Below are positions 37,105 to 45,901 of a DNA stretch of 64,000 nucleotides, piece by piece. The stretch is taken from positions 1 to 64,000 of the forward strand of contig CALIDI010000002.1 in assembly GCA_938023035.1 (NCBI GenBank). Direction: 5' to 3'. The stretch is from an uncultured Leptolyngbyaceae cyanobacterium (lineage in GTDB: Bacteria; Cyanobacteriota; Cyanobacteriia; Leptolyngbyales; Leptolyngbyaceae). The position numbers were made by a program, and so were the translations under genes. The notes beneath the pieces were generated by a model. It was not told where the DNA came from. It ran no database searches and was given only the letters and a program-made list of their open reading frames with translations. Numbering within the stretch: position 1 is the first letter of the stretch; each line of letters opens with the position of its first letter.

Positions 37105-38592
37105 TTGACTGTTGATTGTTTGCTGTGGAAGGCCCCCAAAGAGTTTTATCCAGTGCTGCTACTGGGGATGCAATTTGTTTGTTTGGTCGGCAGTCCGGTG
37201 AGGGGGCTAACAGAACCTGAGCGCAAAATACCCCTTGAAATCTCTGATGAAATGGCTACGTCGCAGGTGTTCACCTCTGATCAACCGGGGCAACCCAGTT
37301 TTGATCAAGTCGAGGGAGATGCTGCTCTGGGTAGCCCTTTTGAGCTATCGCCAGAGCCAGATCTCTCTGCTTCGGAGTTTTCATCAACCTCTTTGCCGAC
37401 TGCGACAGGGCCGCAACCGCAGGAATTAGCACTGTTGCCCCCCATAGCAGCCTCCCTTGAAACCACAAACCGCACGGGTGCCATCAATTCGCCAATTACC
37501 CGGCGGCACAACTGGCAGGCTAACTCGACTCGTGCCATCGACTTAATGGCTCCGGCAACGAAACCCCAGTCTGCTTCAACCAAACAAATGAATGCTACAG
37601 TTAAATTCCGGTCTGTAGAGGAACCCCCAACGCCTTCCTGGGGAGCTATCGACGCTGACTTTGCCTTTTTGCCCCCTGCTCCGGCTAGAAGGGGTTCAAC
37701 GATTCCCGATCCTGAACTGGGTGACTTTCTCGTTGAAGAGATTCCACCTGTATCACCACCGGCTAATCCTGCGGCTTCTCCCGATCAACCCGCCTGCGAC
37801 TCGGAGCTAGGCTGCCTGCGCATTATCGAAGCTCCGCCGACCGTGCCGCCACCATCCCCCGCTCGCTCGCGTCGGGTATTTTTGTTTGGAGGCGTTAACT
37901 ACACGCGCAACACGAATGTATTTGCTGGGGTAGACCCTGTTGATGATGGTTTCTTGCAAACAGGGGTATTGGTCTATGGCGTTCCTGCCATTGGCAAAAA
38001 CACCTTTTTAGAGTTCACAGTTGCAAACAACTTTATTCGCTATTCCAACGAATCTCAGATTGACTATAACGAAACTTTTATCCAGGTGGGAATTTTGCAT
38101 CGGCTTTCCCCTGAGATGCTGATGGGTTTGGGTTGGAGTAACCAGCAACTCTTTTTGGATAGCGATCAGATCCCTTCTTTAGACAAGGGATCTCGCTTCT
38201 TGAATGATCACTCGGTCAGACTAGAGGTGCGTCGTCAGGATCGGTTATCCCCTGGGCTAAACCTGAGTACCTACTATCGGTTTCAGTGGGCTTTCTCTGA
38301 CCCTGAATTGCGTTCGAGGGTCATTAATGCCTTCTTTACAGGCTTAACCTATGACGTGCAGCCTAACCTCCAGGTTGGCGTTGACTACAACTTGGCTCTT
38401 ACGACTTTTACAAACCAAGACCGCAATGACTTGTTTAACCAGGTATCGGCTCGTTTTACTTACACAATTTTTCGGAATACCCGCTTGGGTTTATTTGGTG
38501 GCTACAGCTTTGGGAAATCCTCTGACTCAAGGATTGACTTTAACGGCTTTGTTTTTGGGGTTGGGGTGAATATCCAAATTGGGCTGTTTTAA
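37105..38592 (+). CDS. Putative outer-membrane beta-barrel protein
   Basis: A protein of up to 495 residues. A hydrophobic N-terminal stretch (YPVLLLGMQFVCLVGSPVRG) may be a signal peptide. Residues about 40-255 are Pro/Ser/Thr/Glu-rich and look disordered. From about 260 the sequence alternates polar and hydrophobic residues with aromatic girdles (VFLFGGVNYTRNTNVF, FLEFTVANNFIRYS, LSTYYRFQW) and ends with FGVGVNIQIGLF, a C-terminal aromatic as in outer-membrane barrels. The exact function is unknown; the family resembles cyanobacterial barrel proteins annotated only as such. The start is uncertain: TTG at 37105 or ATG at 37168. Confidence 0.72.
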   Translation: MTVDCLLWKAPKEFYPVLLLGMQFVCLVGSPVRGLTEPERKIPLEISDEMATSQVFTSDQPGQPSFDQVEGDAALGSPFELSPEPDLSASEFSSTSLPTATGPQPQELALLPPIAASLETTNRTGAINSPITRRHNWQANSTRAIDLMAPATKPQSASTKQMNATVKFRSVEEPPTPSWGAIDADFAFLPPAPARRGSTIPDPELGDFLVEEIPPVSPPANPAASPDQPACDSELGCLRIIEAPPTVPPPSPARSRRVFLFGGVNYTRNTNVFAGVDPVDDGFLQTGVLVYGVPAIGKNTFLEFTVANNFIRYSNESQIDYNETFIQVGILHRLSPEMLMGLGWSNQQLFLDSDQIPSLDKGSRFLNDHSVRLEVRRQDRLSPGLNLSTYYRFQWAFSDPELRSRVINAFFTGLTYDVQPNLQVGVDYNLALTTFTNQDRNDLFNQVSARFTYTIFRNTRLGLFGGYSFGKSSDSRIDFNGFVFGVGVNIQIGLF

Positions 38593-38706
38593 GCTCTGGT
38601 CGTTCTTTCAGCAACAAAACTCCAGTATGTCGGTTGGCTAAGGGGTAACGTTTGCTGGTCACCCTCACTCCACGAAGGTGACACTGATGTGTCTGTTTTC
38701 AATACT

Positions 38707-38753
38707 ACCCCCCGCAATTTTCAGCGCTGTTGCCTTGACAAAATTGGGGGGGG
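38707..38753. terminator. Long hairpin between convergent genes
   Basis: CCCCCCGCAATTTT (38708-38721) and AAAATTGGGGGGGG (38740-38753) pair over about 13 positions with one mismatch, around a loop of 18 bases. It sits between the ends of the barrel gene and the M48 gene, so a two-way terminator is plausible. Confidence 0.55.
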
Positions 38754-38765
38754 ATAGCGTCTAAC

Positions 38766-41201
38766 CTACGCCAGTGAAGGGAGCACCATGGCTCCTAAAA
38801 TACACAGTACACCTTTAACCAATAGCCAGAAGCGCGGATGGCTGGTAACATTCCATTTGCTGGCGCAGTCAAGCCGAACCAGATCAACCCAGGGCATGAC
38901 TCCCCGCCGAAACCACCCCACGGCAGTGACTTCTTGGTTGATAAAGCTGTCGGCCTGGGATGCGCCAAATAGGAGATTGCCAATGGGGCCAAAGCGCGAG
39001 GCATAACGCAGGTAAATCATGCCTGTAGGGTCTTGCATCTTTAGGTCTGACCCGGCGATGTAACCTGCATCGCCTCGCCCGATGACTTGACCCACTAGTT
39101 TGACGGCACGGCCTCTGAGAGGGCTGGCGTAGGGGTCGGACATGAGAGTTAAAACATCTGTTGCGGGTGCCCGGTTAAAGTCGGGATACATAAATACCAT
39201 CTTCAGCAGGGTTCCAATCCCTAGGCCCATGAGTCCTGCACCGATCGCACTGAGCAAGCTTCTAGTGGAAAGTTGGTCAATATCCTGGGTAAACCAGGTG
39301 ATTGCTCCACCCAGGAGCAGGCCGATTCCCAATCCTAGCCAATCGGCCCACAGCATTAGTACGTCGGTCGTAAAATTACCGTAGAGTTTTCTACGATTCA
39401 ACCGTTTGCCTTCGCGGATAACGTTGGCCATATCAAACTCGGCATCAATCCCCAACTGCTCGGCGTAGGTGCTGAGGGCGCGCACGCGCTTGCCCGTGAG
39501 GGGGTGGGTTGAGTTGAGTTCCATCCACCCAGCCCAGGGATTAAACATATCCCATAGAAAGACCTGCCCGACCCGGCGAGGTTCGGCAGCAACCCGATAG
39601 GCTGTGCCGGTTAAGCTCGCGGCACGGGGGTCGGCAATGCCCAGGGCGCGGGTTCCTTGGAGCACTTTGCTGGGTTCGGTATTGCGCCTGCCTTCTTCCA
39701 TAATGCCGTAGGCGATTTTGACCAGCGATCGCGACAGTCCGTTAGGGTTACCGGTGACCTCAGCTGCAAAATGGTCTGCGTAGTACTCACGGGTACGAGA
39801 GAGATAGAGGAGCAAGTACTCACCCAAGATGTAAAAAATATAGGCGGCGATCGCAACCGTGCGGGCTTGTTCTTTGCCCTTGTCTAAGCTATCGCCAAGT
39901 TCCCGAATCCAAACATAGAGTAGGTAGGTCACCTGCACCAGGGTGGCAGCTAGGGTCATCACGGCAAAATCCCAATGGACAATATGCCCCAGCTCATGGG
40001 CATAGACGGTCGCAATTTCGCCGTCATCCAGATATTGAAACAAGCCACGACTCACCACCAGGCGCGCACTGTTAGGTAGAGAACCGTAGGTAAAGGCGGT
40101 GGGGTTGTTATCTTCGATTAACCCAAGTCGGGGTTGAGAAATTTTTTTCTGGTTGCAGACGGTTTGGATTACCCGGGCGGCTTCAGGGCTGTAGCGATTT
40201 ACTTCGGCAATATCAATCCAGCGAGTGCCATACAGCCACCCTTGGAGGAAGTCCATCAGTATGGGAGCCAGGAAAAAAATCAGCGTATTAAAGGCAATAG
40301 TGAGGGCAACGGCAATCCCTAAGCCTAGGGTAGGGTTTTCATTTTCAACCATGAGCAGTAATGCCAGGGTTAACACCAGCACCATGCCGAATAGTAAAGA
40401 AAGGGTCACCCCAGAGGCTAGCGACAGGCTGGCGGCAACCCCTTTCATCCCAAGTTTGACGCCCTTTCGATTTGCCCGCCCTGCTTTGGGGATGGATGCC
40501 CCACCCAGGGGAGAAGTTTTGCTGATTGGCAATTTGCCCGTTTGAGCAGGTTTAGTGCTCTCAACCCTTTCTGGCTCCTTAACCGGGGCTTCCTCAGGGT
40601 TATGAACAGCCAGTGTTTCTGGGGCAAAGCGGTTGAGAAATTCTTTTGCCCAAATGCAGACATATTCCTTCTCGTGGTGTAAGAGAGTTTGTGCCAAGGC
40701 GATCGCCTGCGGCTTTTGGGCATTTTCTCGATAGGCTTTGACCAACCACATTTGAGCCTGGGCATAGTTTTTGTCGCTGGGGTCGGTACCCTGACAATAG
40801 GCTTCGAGATGGGTGACGGCGTCAGCAAACTTTTGCAGCTTGAGCGCCTGGTGACCAGCGTTGAGATGACGCTCTGATTCGGCCTTGGGCAAGTACTCTT
40901 GAGCTGCCGGAGCTGGCTGATCGAGCGGGTTTGACATCAGCATCGGCAACGTTTTTTCTGCCCAGGCTTGCACTTGGCTGACAGGAGCCTGTTGCATTTG
41001 CTGACAAAGCGCGATCGCTAGTTGACCCTGGCCGCTTTCTTGATAGGCCCGTACCAGCCACATTTGAGCCTGGTAGACGTCTTTCGTCGGCACTGCGGTC
41101 GTGGCCCGAGCCATTGACTCTAGCAATTGAATCGCCTCAGCGTAACGCCTTTGCTGCAGGGCTGCAATGCCCTGTTGGAGCGGACTATGTGAGCTTGTCA
41201 T
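38766..41201 (-). CDS. TPR-containing M48 family zinc metalloprotease
   Basis: An 811-residue membrane protein. The first about 210 residues hold TPR-like repeats (ALQQRRYAEAIQLLE, ALKLQKFADAVTHLE, AQMWLVKAYRE twice). Two membrane helices lie at about 260-320. The M48 peptidase domain follows, with HELGH at 402-406 and the downstream ligand region REYYADHFAAEVTG, as in HtpX/Ste24 proteases. Two more membrane helices lie near 620-680, then a C-terminal soluble domain (GRAVKLVGQVIGRGDAGYIAG). HtpX relatives degrade misfolded membrane proteins; the TPR part may recruit substrates (inferred). It is a single gene convergent with the barrel protein gene. Confidence 0.9.
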   Translation of the reverse strand: MTSSHSPLQQGIAALQQRRYAEAIQLLESMARATTAVPTKDVYQAQMWLVRAYQESGQGQLAIALCQQMQQAPVSQVQAWAEKTLPMLMSNPLDQPAPAAQEYLPKAESERHLNAGHQALKLQKFADAVTHLEAYCQGTDPSDKNYAQAQMWLVKAYRENAQKPQAIALAQTLLHHEKEYVCIWAKEFLNRFAPETLAVHNPEEAPVKEPERVESTKPAQTGKLPISKTSPLGGASIPKAGRANRKGVKLGMKGVAASLSLASGVTLSLLFGMVLVLTLALLLMVENENPTLGLGIAVALTIAFNTLIFFLAPILMDFLQGWLYGTRWIDIAEVNRYSPEAARVIQTVCNQKKISQPRLGLIEDNNPTAFTYGSLPNSARLVVSRGLFQYLDDGEIATVYAHELGHIVHWDFAVMTLAATLVQVTYLLYVWIRELGDSLDKGKEQARTVAIAAYIFYILGEYLLLYLSRTREYYADHFAAEVTGNPNGLSRSLVKIAYGIMEEGRRNTEPSKVLQGTRALGIADPRAASLTGTAYRVAAEPRRVGQVFLWDMFNPWAGWMELNSTHPLTGKRVRALSTYAEQLGIDAEFDMANVIREGKRLNRRKLYGNFTTDVLMLWADWLGLGIGLLLGGAITWFTQDIDQLSTRSLLSAIGAGLMGLGIGTLLKMVFMYPDFNRAPATDVLTLMSDPYASPLRGRAVKLVGQVIGRGDAGYIAGSDLKMQDPTGMIYLRYASRFGPIGNLLFGASQADSFINQEVTAVGWFRRGVMPWVDLVRLDCASKWNVTSHPRFWLLVKGVLCILGAMVLPSLA

Positions 41202-41733
41202 AATGCGAAAATCTCCATCCGGCTAGATTGTGCCAGGTAGGCTTTGATGGTTGAATAATCAGTAAATAAATCCTGTCCCAGTCCAGACCTCAAGATGTGG
41301 GGCAACAACAGGTTGCAAACTGGGCTTTGCTTAGACAACAGCTCCTGAATTCATACCAGGTGCTGCTCAAAAGAGCGTGCTCGAGAAGGCGTATCTCCGG
41401 AAAAGGGGGCAAGCTTGGTTGGAGAATTTGCGTCTTCCTCAACCGAATGCACTCAGCCGCAGGAAACTTGCCAGATAAATAGCTCAGATTTGGCATTTTG
41501 CCATGCTGGCACCAGCCTTTGAGTGAGCGCAAGCCGGTGAACCGTTTGAACCCAGTTAATGTTTAACTTCAGGGTGCCCGGATGATATTCCGGAACGTCA
41601 TGACTGGCGTAAAGAAATACTTGTTATAGCGATCGCTAGGTTGCTGAATCCCTTTGGGTTTCAAGGGGGTATGGGGGTGCCGCCCCCGATCTAGGGGTGC
41701 TCTCTCTACACAGCGAGCTGGCTCTAATGGTTG
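41202..41733. other. Spacer with a G/C-rich hairpin
   Basis: About 530 bases upstream of the M48 gene and downstream of the small gene at 41734. A perfect hairpin GGGGG-TGCCG-CCCCC lies at 41673-41687 after CAAGGGGGTATG. No gene was recognised; an 80-codon frame at 41290-41532 shows no motif. Confidence 0.45.
41673..41687. repeat. Short perfect hairpin, repeat-like
   Basis: GGGGGTGCCGCCCCC folds as five G-C pairs with a five-base loop, within GGGGTATGGGGGTGCCGCCCCC. The context resembles short C/G-rich palindromic repeats common in bacterial spacers. Only one copy is seen in this window. Confidence 0.4.
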
Positions 41734-42057
41734 CTACTCAGCGAAGGATTCAACAATTGATTCAACGTAATCAAGCGTCGCGATCGCAAGGATAATGTCG
41801 CGCCAGTTAGGCTTATGAGTTTCACCGATGCAAAGCACTTGATTTGCGGCGCAGACAACCCGGCCCCGACTTTTAGGATAGACCGCAATTGAGGGGTCGA
41901 TTGCGCGCACTTGCCCCAAATGGGTTGCCCCCTGGGGAATGCAAAACTCGTAGCGCAGCGATCGCTGCGCATCATTAGCACCGACTAGACCCTCTGAATC
42001 GAGTTGATTTAGATCAAAACGAATTTTGCTTTGGGGAGAAACTTTTTCGGTTGACAT
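41734..42057 (-). CDS. Hypothetical protein
   Basis: A 107-residue protein I do not recognise. It is polar, without signal peptide or membrane segment: MSTEKVSPQSKIRFDLNQLD at the start, GRVVCAANQVLCIGETHKPNW in the middle, and an acidic end. The composition and reading frame are gene-like, and the overlapping frame is a shadow. It lies 147 bases before the end of znuA's coding region on the same strand, so it is downstream of znuA, but there is no sign of a functional link to zinc. Confidence 0.65.
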   Translation of the reverse strand: MSTEKVSPQSKIRFDLNQLDSEGLVGANDAQRSLRYEFCIPQGATHLGQVRAIDPSIAVYPKSRGRVVCAANQVLCIGETHKPNWRDIILAIATLDYVESIVESFAE

Positions 42058-42204
42058 AGCGATTTATCAGGAAAGGCTCGGTACTGAGTCGCAGACAAAG
42101 CCACCCTCGCTCAAGCAAGCGATGCATCCTGATTTAAGTGAAAGGATGTGTTTTAAGCTGGCGCTGTATTCGGCATACCGATCTCTACCCTAGCGAAGGT
42201 TTTC

Positions 42205-43290
42205 CTACTTGGGTTGAAAAGGTGTGAAGGTTCCGCCTAAACCCTCAACAATGGCCTGAGTATTGGCCACTAGCATTTTGTCATAGGTTTCTGCGCCAGA
42301 CCCTGGCTCACCTAACCCATCGGCAAACAGTCGCCGCTCCGAAACGCGCACATTGGCTTCTCTGGCAACCGTTTCAATCAGTTTAGGATTGACTGTCTGC
42401 TCAGCAAAAATAGTGGGTACTTGAGTGGCGCGAATTTGCTCTACTAACTCTTTAATTCGAGCAGCACTTGGTTTCTCATTGGTACTGATGCCCTGCAAAG
42501 CCCCCTCGACAGGAATGCCATAGGCACTGCTAAAGTACCCCAAGGCATCGTGGGTGGTAATCAACTTCCGCTGATTGGCCGGGATTGTGGCAATTTGTGA
42601 GCGTATCCAGGCGTCTAGCTGTTGCAATTTCTGTTTGAGTTTTTGGGCATTGCGATCGTAGGTTTCAGCCTCAGTAGGGGCGATCTTTTTCAGGCTGGTG
42701 GCAATCGTTTCCGCCATCTTCATGCCATTTCTGGCATCCTGCCAAACATGGGGATCGGCAACCTTTTCTTCTATGTCTGCCTTGGCTTTATCCCCGTGGT
42801 CGTGATCATGACGATGGTTATGGTCGTGGTCATGATCAGAACGCTCTCCGTGCCCGTGATCATGGACTCCCATTAAGGGTTGAGTGACCGCCTGCTCGTG
42901 GACAGCAACCTTAGGAGCCTGGCTTGATGTCGCTTGCACTACTTTAATGAGATTTGGTTCAAAATCATAGCCACCGTACAGAACGAGATCAGCTTCTTCA
43001 ATGGCTTTGCGATCGCCGGGAGTGGGTTGGTAAACATGGGGATCTTGCCCGGGGTTGCCAATACAGGTGAGCTGAACGGTTGCCTCCGCAATCCGTTTGG
43101 TCAGGTCACAAATGACACTGGTCGTTGCTACCACTTTGGGGGCATTGGTGCTGGCTACAGGGCTGGCAGTATCTGTAGCCGCACCCTGGGACTGGGTATC
43201 TTTTGGCGTAGCGCAGCTTGTCAGTACCCCGACCGCGAAACACAACACCGTGGTTTTCCAAGTTGGCTGAGAGCGCTGAGAAACGGCCAT
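42205..43290 (-). CDS. znuA: Zinc ABC transporter substrate-binding lipoprotein
   Basis: A 361-residue cluster-A1 metal-binding protein. The N-terminus has a signal peptide with lipobox LTSC. The protein carries the metal-site pattern of the family: His in DPHVYQPTPGD, a long His/Asp-rich loop (about residues 144-170, several HDHDH units), His in DPHVWQDARNG, His in LITTHDALGYF, and the acidic FAEQTVNP. The His-rich loop is typical of zinc rather than manganese binders. It is divergent from znuC across a 94-base spacer with two Zur/Fur-like boxes, so repression by zinc is likely. No permease gene is adjacent. Confidence 0.94.
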   Translation of the reverse strand: MAVSQRSQPTWKTTVLCFAVGVLTSCATPKDTQSQGAATDTASPVASTNAPKVVATTSVICDLTKRIAEATVQLTCIGNPGQDPHVYQPTPGDRKAIEEADLVLYGGYDFEPNLIKVVQATSSQAPKVAVHEQAVTQPLMGVHDHGHGERSDHDHDHNHRHDHDHGDKAKADIEEKVADPHVWQDARNGMKMAETIATSLKKIAPTEAETYDRNAQKLKQKLQQLDAWIRSQIATIPANQRKLITTHDALGYFSSAYGIPVEGALQGISTNEKPSAARIKELVEQIRATQVPTIFAEQTVNPKLIETVAREANVRVSERRLFADGLGEPGSGAETYDKMLVANTQAIVEGLGGTFTPFQPK

Positions 43291-43331
43291 GATTTTTCCC
43301 TATCCTTCTGTTGTTTGGTGTAGTCTTGGTA

Positions 43332-43374
43332 TGATAATCGTTCTTATTATTTATGAATGATAATCGTTATCATT
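43332..43374. promoter_or_regulatory. Zur/Fur-like operator region
   Basis: Two related sites lie between znuA and znuC. One is the near-perfect palindrome AATGATAATCGTTATCATT (43356-43374); the other is TGATAATCGTTCTTA (43332-43346), with one good half. Both match the TGATAAT-N-ATTATCA type bound by Zur/Fur proteins in cyanobacteria. The divergent zinc genes argue for Zur. Confidence 0.8.
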
Positions 43375-43384
43375 TTAGGTTCCC

Positions 43385-44134
43385 ATGTTAGAGGTTCAAG
43401 CGTTAGCTGTCAAATACCAAAGTGGTTTGGGGTTGGAGGATATTAGTTTCTCTGTCAAGCCGGGTCAACTAGTCGGTATTGTGGGGCCAAATGGGGCTGG
43501 CAAAAGTACGATGCTTAAGGCGATGCTGGGGCTGGTGCCCAAGGCCAGTGGTCGGGTGCATTACTGTACCTGTCCGCTGCACCGGCAATTGGAAAAGGTG
43601 GCCTATGTGCCGCAGCGATCGCAGATCGACTGGGATTACCCAATTACCGTTGGCCATGTGGTGTTGATGGGGCGGACAAGGCATTTGGGCTGGTTTCGCT
43701 CACCAGGAAAATCATCCCGGGCCATTGTCCAGGCTGCCCTCGAGCGGGTGGATTTATGGAGTTTGCGCGATCGTCGCATCGGAGAACTGTCGGGTGGCCA
43801 GCAACAACGGGTCTTTTTGGCGCGGGCACTGGCGCAGCAGGCCGATATTTTTTTGCTGGATGAACCGTTTACCGGTGTGGATACTGTCACAGAAGGAATT
43901 TTGTTTCAAATCTTTAGAGACTTGCGAGCGGCAGGCAAGATTCTGCTGATCAGCAGCCATGAATGGGGGCAGGCGCTTAACCAGCTAGATCGGTTGTTGT
44001 TACTGAATCAGCGGCTGATTGCGGATGGCTCCCCCGCTCAAGTGATGACTCCTAAAAACCTGGAGATGGCCTATGGTGTTGGACTACAAAATGTTGTGCG
44101 GGGCCATGACGTGGAGAATTTTTTCATTTGTTGA
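43385..44134 (+). CDS. znuC: Zinc/manganese ABC transporter ATPase
   Basis: A 249-residue ATPase of a metal uptake transporter. Walker A GPNGAGKSTMLKAML, Q-loop VAYVPQRSQIDWDYPITV (typical of the ZnuC/MntA group), signature LSGGQQQRVFLARAL, Walker B IFLLDEPFTGVD and switch His in ISSHEWGQ. It begins ten bases after the Zur-like palindrome and is divergent from znuA, so it is probably zinc-regulated. In most such operons the membrane permease gene (znuB) follows, but here the next gene at 44229 is an unrelated small soluble protein, so the permease must be elsewhere or lost. Confidence 0.94.
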   Translation: MLEVQALAVKYQSGLGLEDISFSVKPGQLVGIVGPNGAGKSTMLKAMLGLVPKASGRVHYCTCPLHRQLEKVAYVPQRSQIDWDYPITVGHVVLMGRTRHLGWFRSPGKSSRAIVQAALERVDLWSLRDRRIGELSGGQQQRVFLARALAQQADIFLLDEPFTGVDTVTEGILFQIFRDLRAAGKILLISSHEWGQALNQLDRLLLLNQRLIADGSPAQVMTPKNLEMAYGVGLQNVVRGHDVENFFIC

Positions 44135-44228
44135 GTAGCCAATTTCCCAAAATGAATCGGTCAGTTTGCCGGAGACGTGGTTGAATGGGTGAGTTTTAAT
44201 TCAGCCAGATTGATTAGGGGAACGTCCG

Positions 44229-44651
44229 TTGAAGTCATTGCCGGAGTTACAAGTTAAGATTCAAACCCAGCGAGTGCTGCACATTATTGATAGCTACGGT
44301 TTGAGAAATCCTGCATCGAAAACGTTTCAGTCCTATCTCAGCGAGATCTTAGCCACCTATCCGGGGGCAGTGGTTGAGTGGGCGATCGCCGAATTGCTGG
44401 TGGAAAACTGGCAGCATCTACCCATGGTGCGGGGAACTGCTTTTTTAACCCAGGTCGAACAAACCCTGCAACGCTGGTCTGACGAACACAACGGGGGTGT
44501 GAGCTGGCAGCCAACAGACTCATCGACGATGGCTCTTTCCTATCCCCACCTTCCCCGGGGCAGTCGGCTTGAACCAGCTCAGTTTTTTGCGATTACTGGG
44601 CTGACTCCACCGCTCGTTTGGGAAAATAGGGATGTGGGCCTTGCGAATTGA
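44229..44651 (+). CDS. Hypothetical protein
   Basis: A 140-residue soluble protein I do not recognise. The N-terminal half is helical (VKIQTQRVLHIIDSYGL, YLSEILATYPGAVVEWAIAELLVENW) and the end is Pro-rich (LTPPLVWENRD). No signal peptide or membrane segment. It starts with TTG at 44229, with AGGGG about eight bases upstream, 94 bases after znuC on the same strand. A membrane permease is excluded by its lack of hydrophobic helices. Confidence 0.7.
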   Translation: MKSLPELQVKIQTQRVLHIIDSYGLRNPASKTFQSYLSEILATYPGAVVEWAIAELLVENWQHLPMVRGTAFLTQVEQTLQRWSDEHNGGVSWQPTDSSTMALSYPHLPRGSRLEPAQFFAITGLTPPLVWENRDVGLAN

Positions 44652-44663
44652 TTGGCGTTGAGC

Positions 44664-44930
44664 CTATTCCACCACAACACGCCATTCATAGAGTTGATAC
44701 ATGACGCAGTGGTTTTTCACCAGCGGGTCCCTGGCGACAATGGCCTGGGCCGCCTCCATTGACTCGGCCTGAAACAGCATCATCCCGCCACCGTAGCAAC
44801 TCCAATAGCCGGTTTTGGCCTGGTGCCCTGCGGCAATCAGATCCTGGACATAGGCCTTATGGGCGGGAACAAATTGGTCAAAGATTGGTTTATCGACAAT
44901 CCCTTGTTCAATTTTGACAAACCAGGGCAT
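44664..44930 (-). CDS. YciI-family protein
   Basis: An 88-residue protein of the YciI-like family, which has a ferredoxin-like fold with a conserved His/Asp pair; the activity is unknown. Seen: MPWFVKIEQGIVDKPIFDQF at the start, FVPAHKAYVQDLIAAGHQAKTGYW, MEAAQAIVARDPLVKNHCV and the end YELYEWRV-like strand YQLYEWRVV. The ATG at 44930 is chosen over an upstream start at 45080 because AGGAAGG precedes it and the family begins there. It converges with the gene at 44229, with a 12-base gap. Confidence 0.88.
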   Translation of the reverse strand: MPWFVKIEQGIVDKPIFDQFVPAHKAYVQDLIAAGHQAKTGYWSCYGGGMMLFQAESMEAAQAIVARDPLVKNHCVMYQLYEWRVVVE

Positions 44931-45244
44931 GGTTTTCCTTCCTGCAAAATGCAACAGTGTCAGGATAAAGTCGGGCTTAGCTCTGATCAGAAAGCTCAAG
45001 AGCCGTGCGATTGACCCGATAGCCCAGGAGCTAGGAAAATAACGCCCTTTCCAATCCCCTGGAGTAGTGCCTTTGCACACGCACCGTGCTGAAACCAGAA
45101 TTAAGCCGGGATCTGGCTGGCAACCGCCTAGGTCAGTTATGCTAGCAGTGGTTGAACCAAGCGCCCTTTGTCCCTGGTCTTGGTGGTTGCAGGGCTGGGG
45201 GCTGAAGACTTTAAGACTCTTCCTATTTTTTCCACCCTACACTG
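44931..45244. other. Spacer upstream of divergent genes
   Basis: About 315 bases between YciI and the 2H phosphoesterase gene. No gene, repeat or clear regulatory site was recognised. Confidence 0.35.
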
Positions 45245-45802
45245 TTGCCTCCGACAAATCATCGCTTTTTTATCGCTTTGTTACCTGATGCTGTGATTCA
45301 AGCCTATGCCAACAGTATCAAGCAGCAATTTGCTGACAAATATGCTAGTCGAGCGGCCCTGCGATCGCCCCCCCACGTTACCCTGCAACCGCCTTTTCTT
45401 TGGGAGATGGCAAACTTACCGCACTTGACGCAATGTCTAGAAAACTTTGCTGCTCAATACTCTCCTGTCGTTTTGCGGCTATCGGGTTTCGGGGCGTTTC
45501 CACCACGGGTGATTTACTTGCAAGTTGAACGCACCCCTGAGCTAGTGCAACTCCAACAAGCCCTGACAAAGACTCTGGCCGACCAACTGGCGATCGCTGA
45601 CCCTAGAGCCACCCATCGTCCTTTTATCCCCCATTTGACAGTTGGTTTTCGTGATTTAACTCGACAAAACTTTCACCTTGCCTGGGCCGAGTTTCAGGGC
45701 CAAACGGTGGAATTTACCTGCACCGTTTTTGATGTGACCTTGTTGGTACACACTGGCCAGACGTGGGAAGTTTTCCAGGCGTTTCCCTTGCAAACACCGT
45801 AA
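45245..45802 (+). CDS. 2'-5' RNA ligase-like (2H) phosphoesterase
   Basis: A 185-residue soluble protein of the 2H phosphoesterase superfamily (LigT-like). Two H-x-T/S motifs are visible: HVTL in SPPHVTLQPP and HLTV in IPHLTVGF, with the expected spacing of about 85 residues. Family members hydrolyse cyclic phosphodiesters of RNA ends; the substrate here is unknown. No ATG is available near the start, so TTG at 45245 (MPPTNHRFFIALLPD) is used, which puts the family's first strand (FFIALLPD) at the right place. It is followed by the flavoprotein gene after 99 bases on the same strand. Confidence 0.87.
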   Translation: MPPTNHRFFIALLPDAVIQAYANSIKQQFADKYASRAALRSPPHVTLQPPFLWEMANLPHLTQCLENFAAQYSPVVLRLSGFGAFPPRVIYLQVERTPELVQLQQALTKTLADQLAIADPRATHRPFIPHLTVGFRDLTRQNFHLAWAEFQGQTVEFTCTVFDVTLLVHTGQTWEVFQAFPLQTP

Positions 45803-45901
45803 AATCCCATAAACAGCCATGATTGGTTGCGCTAGAACCCAGCGGAACTTTTAAGCGGTTCTCCTTTCCCTGTGGCATTCGTTTCTTCCTGCCTTTTCTC
45901 T

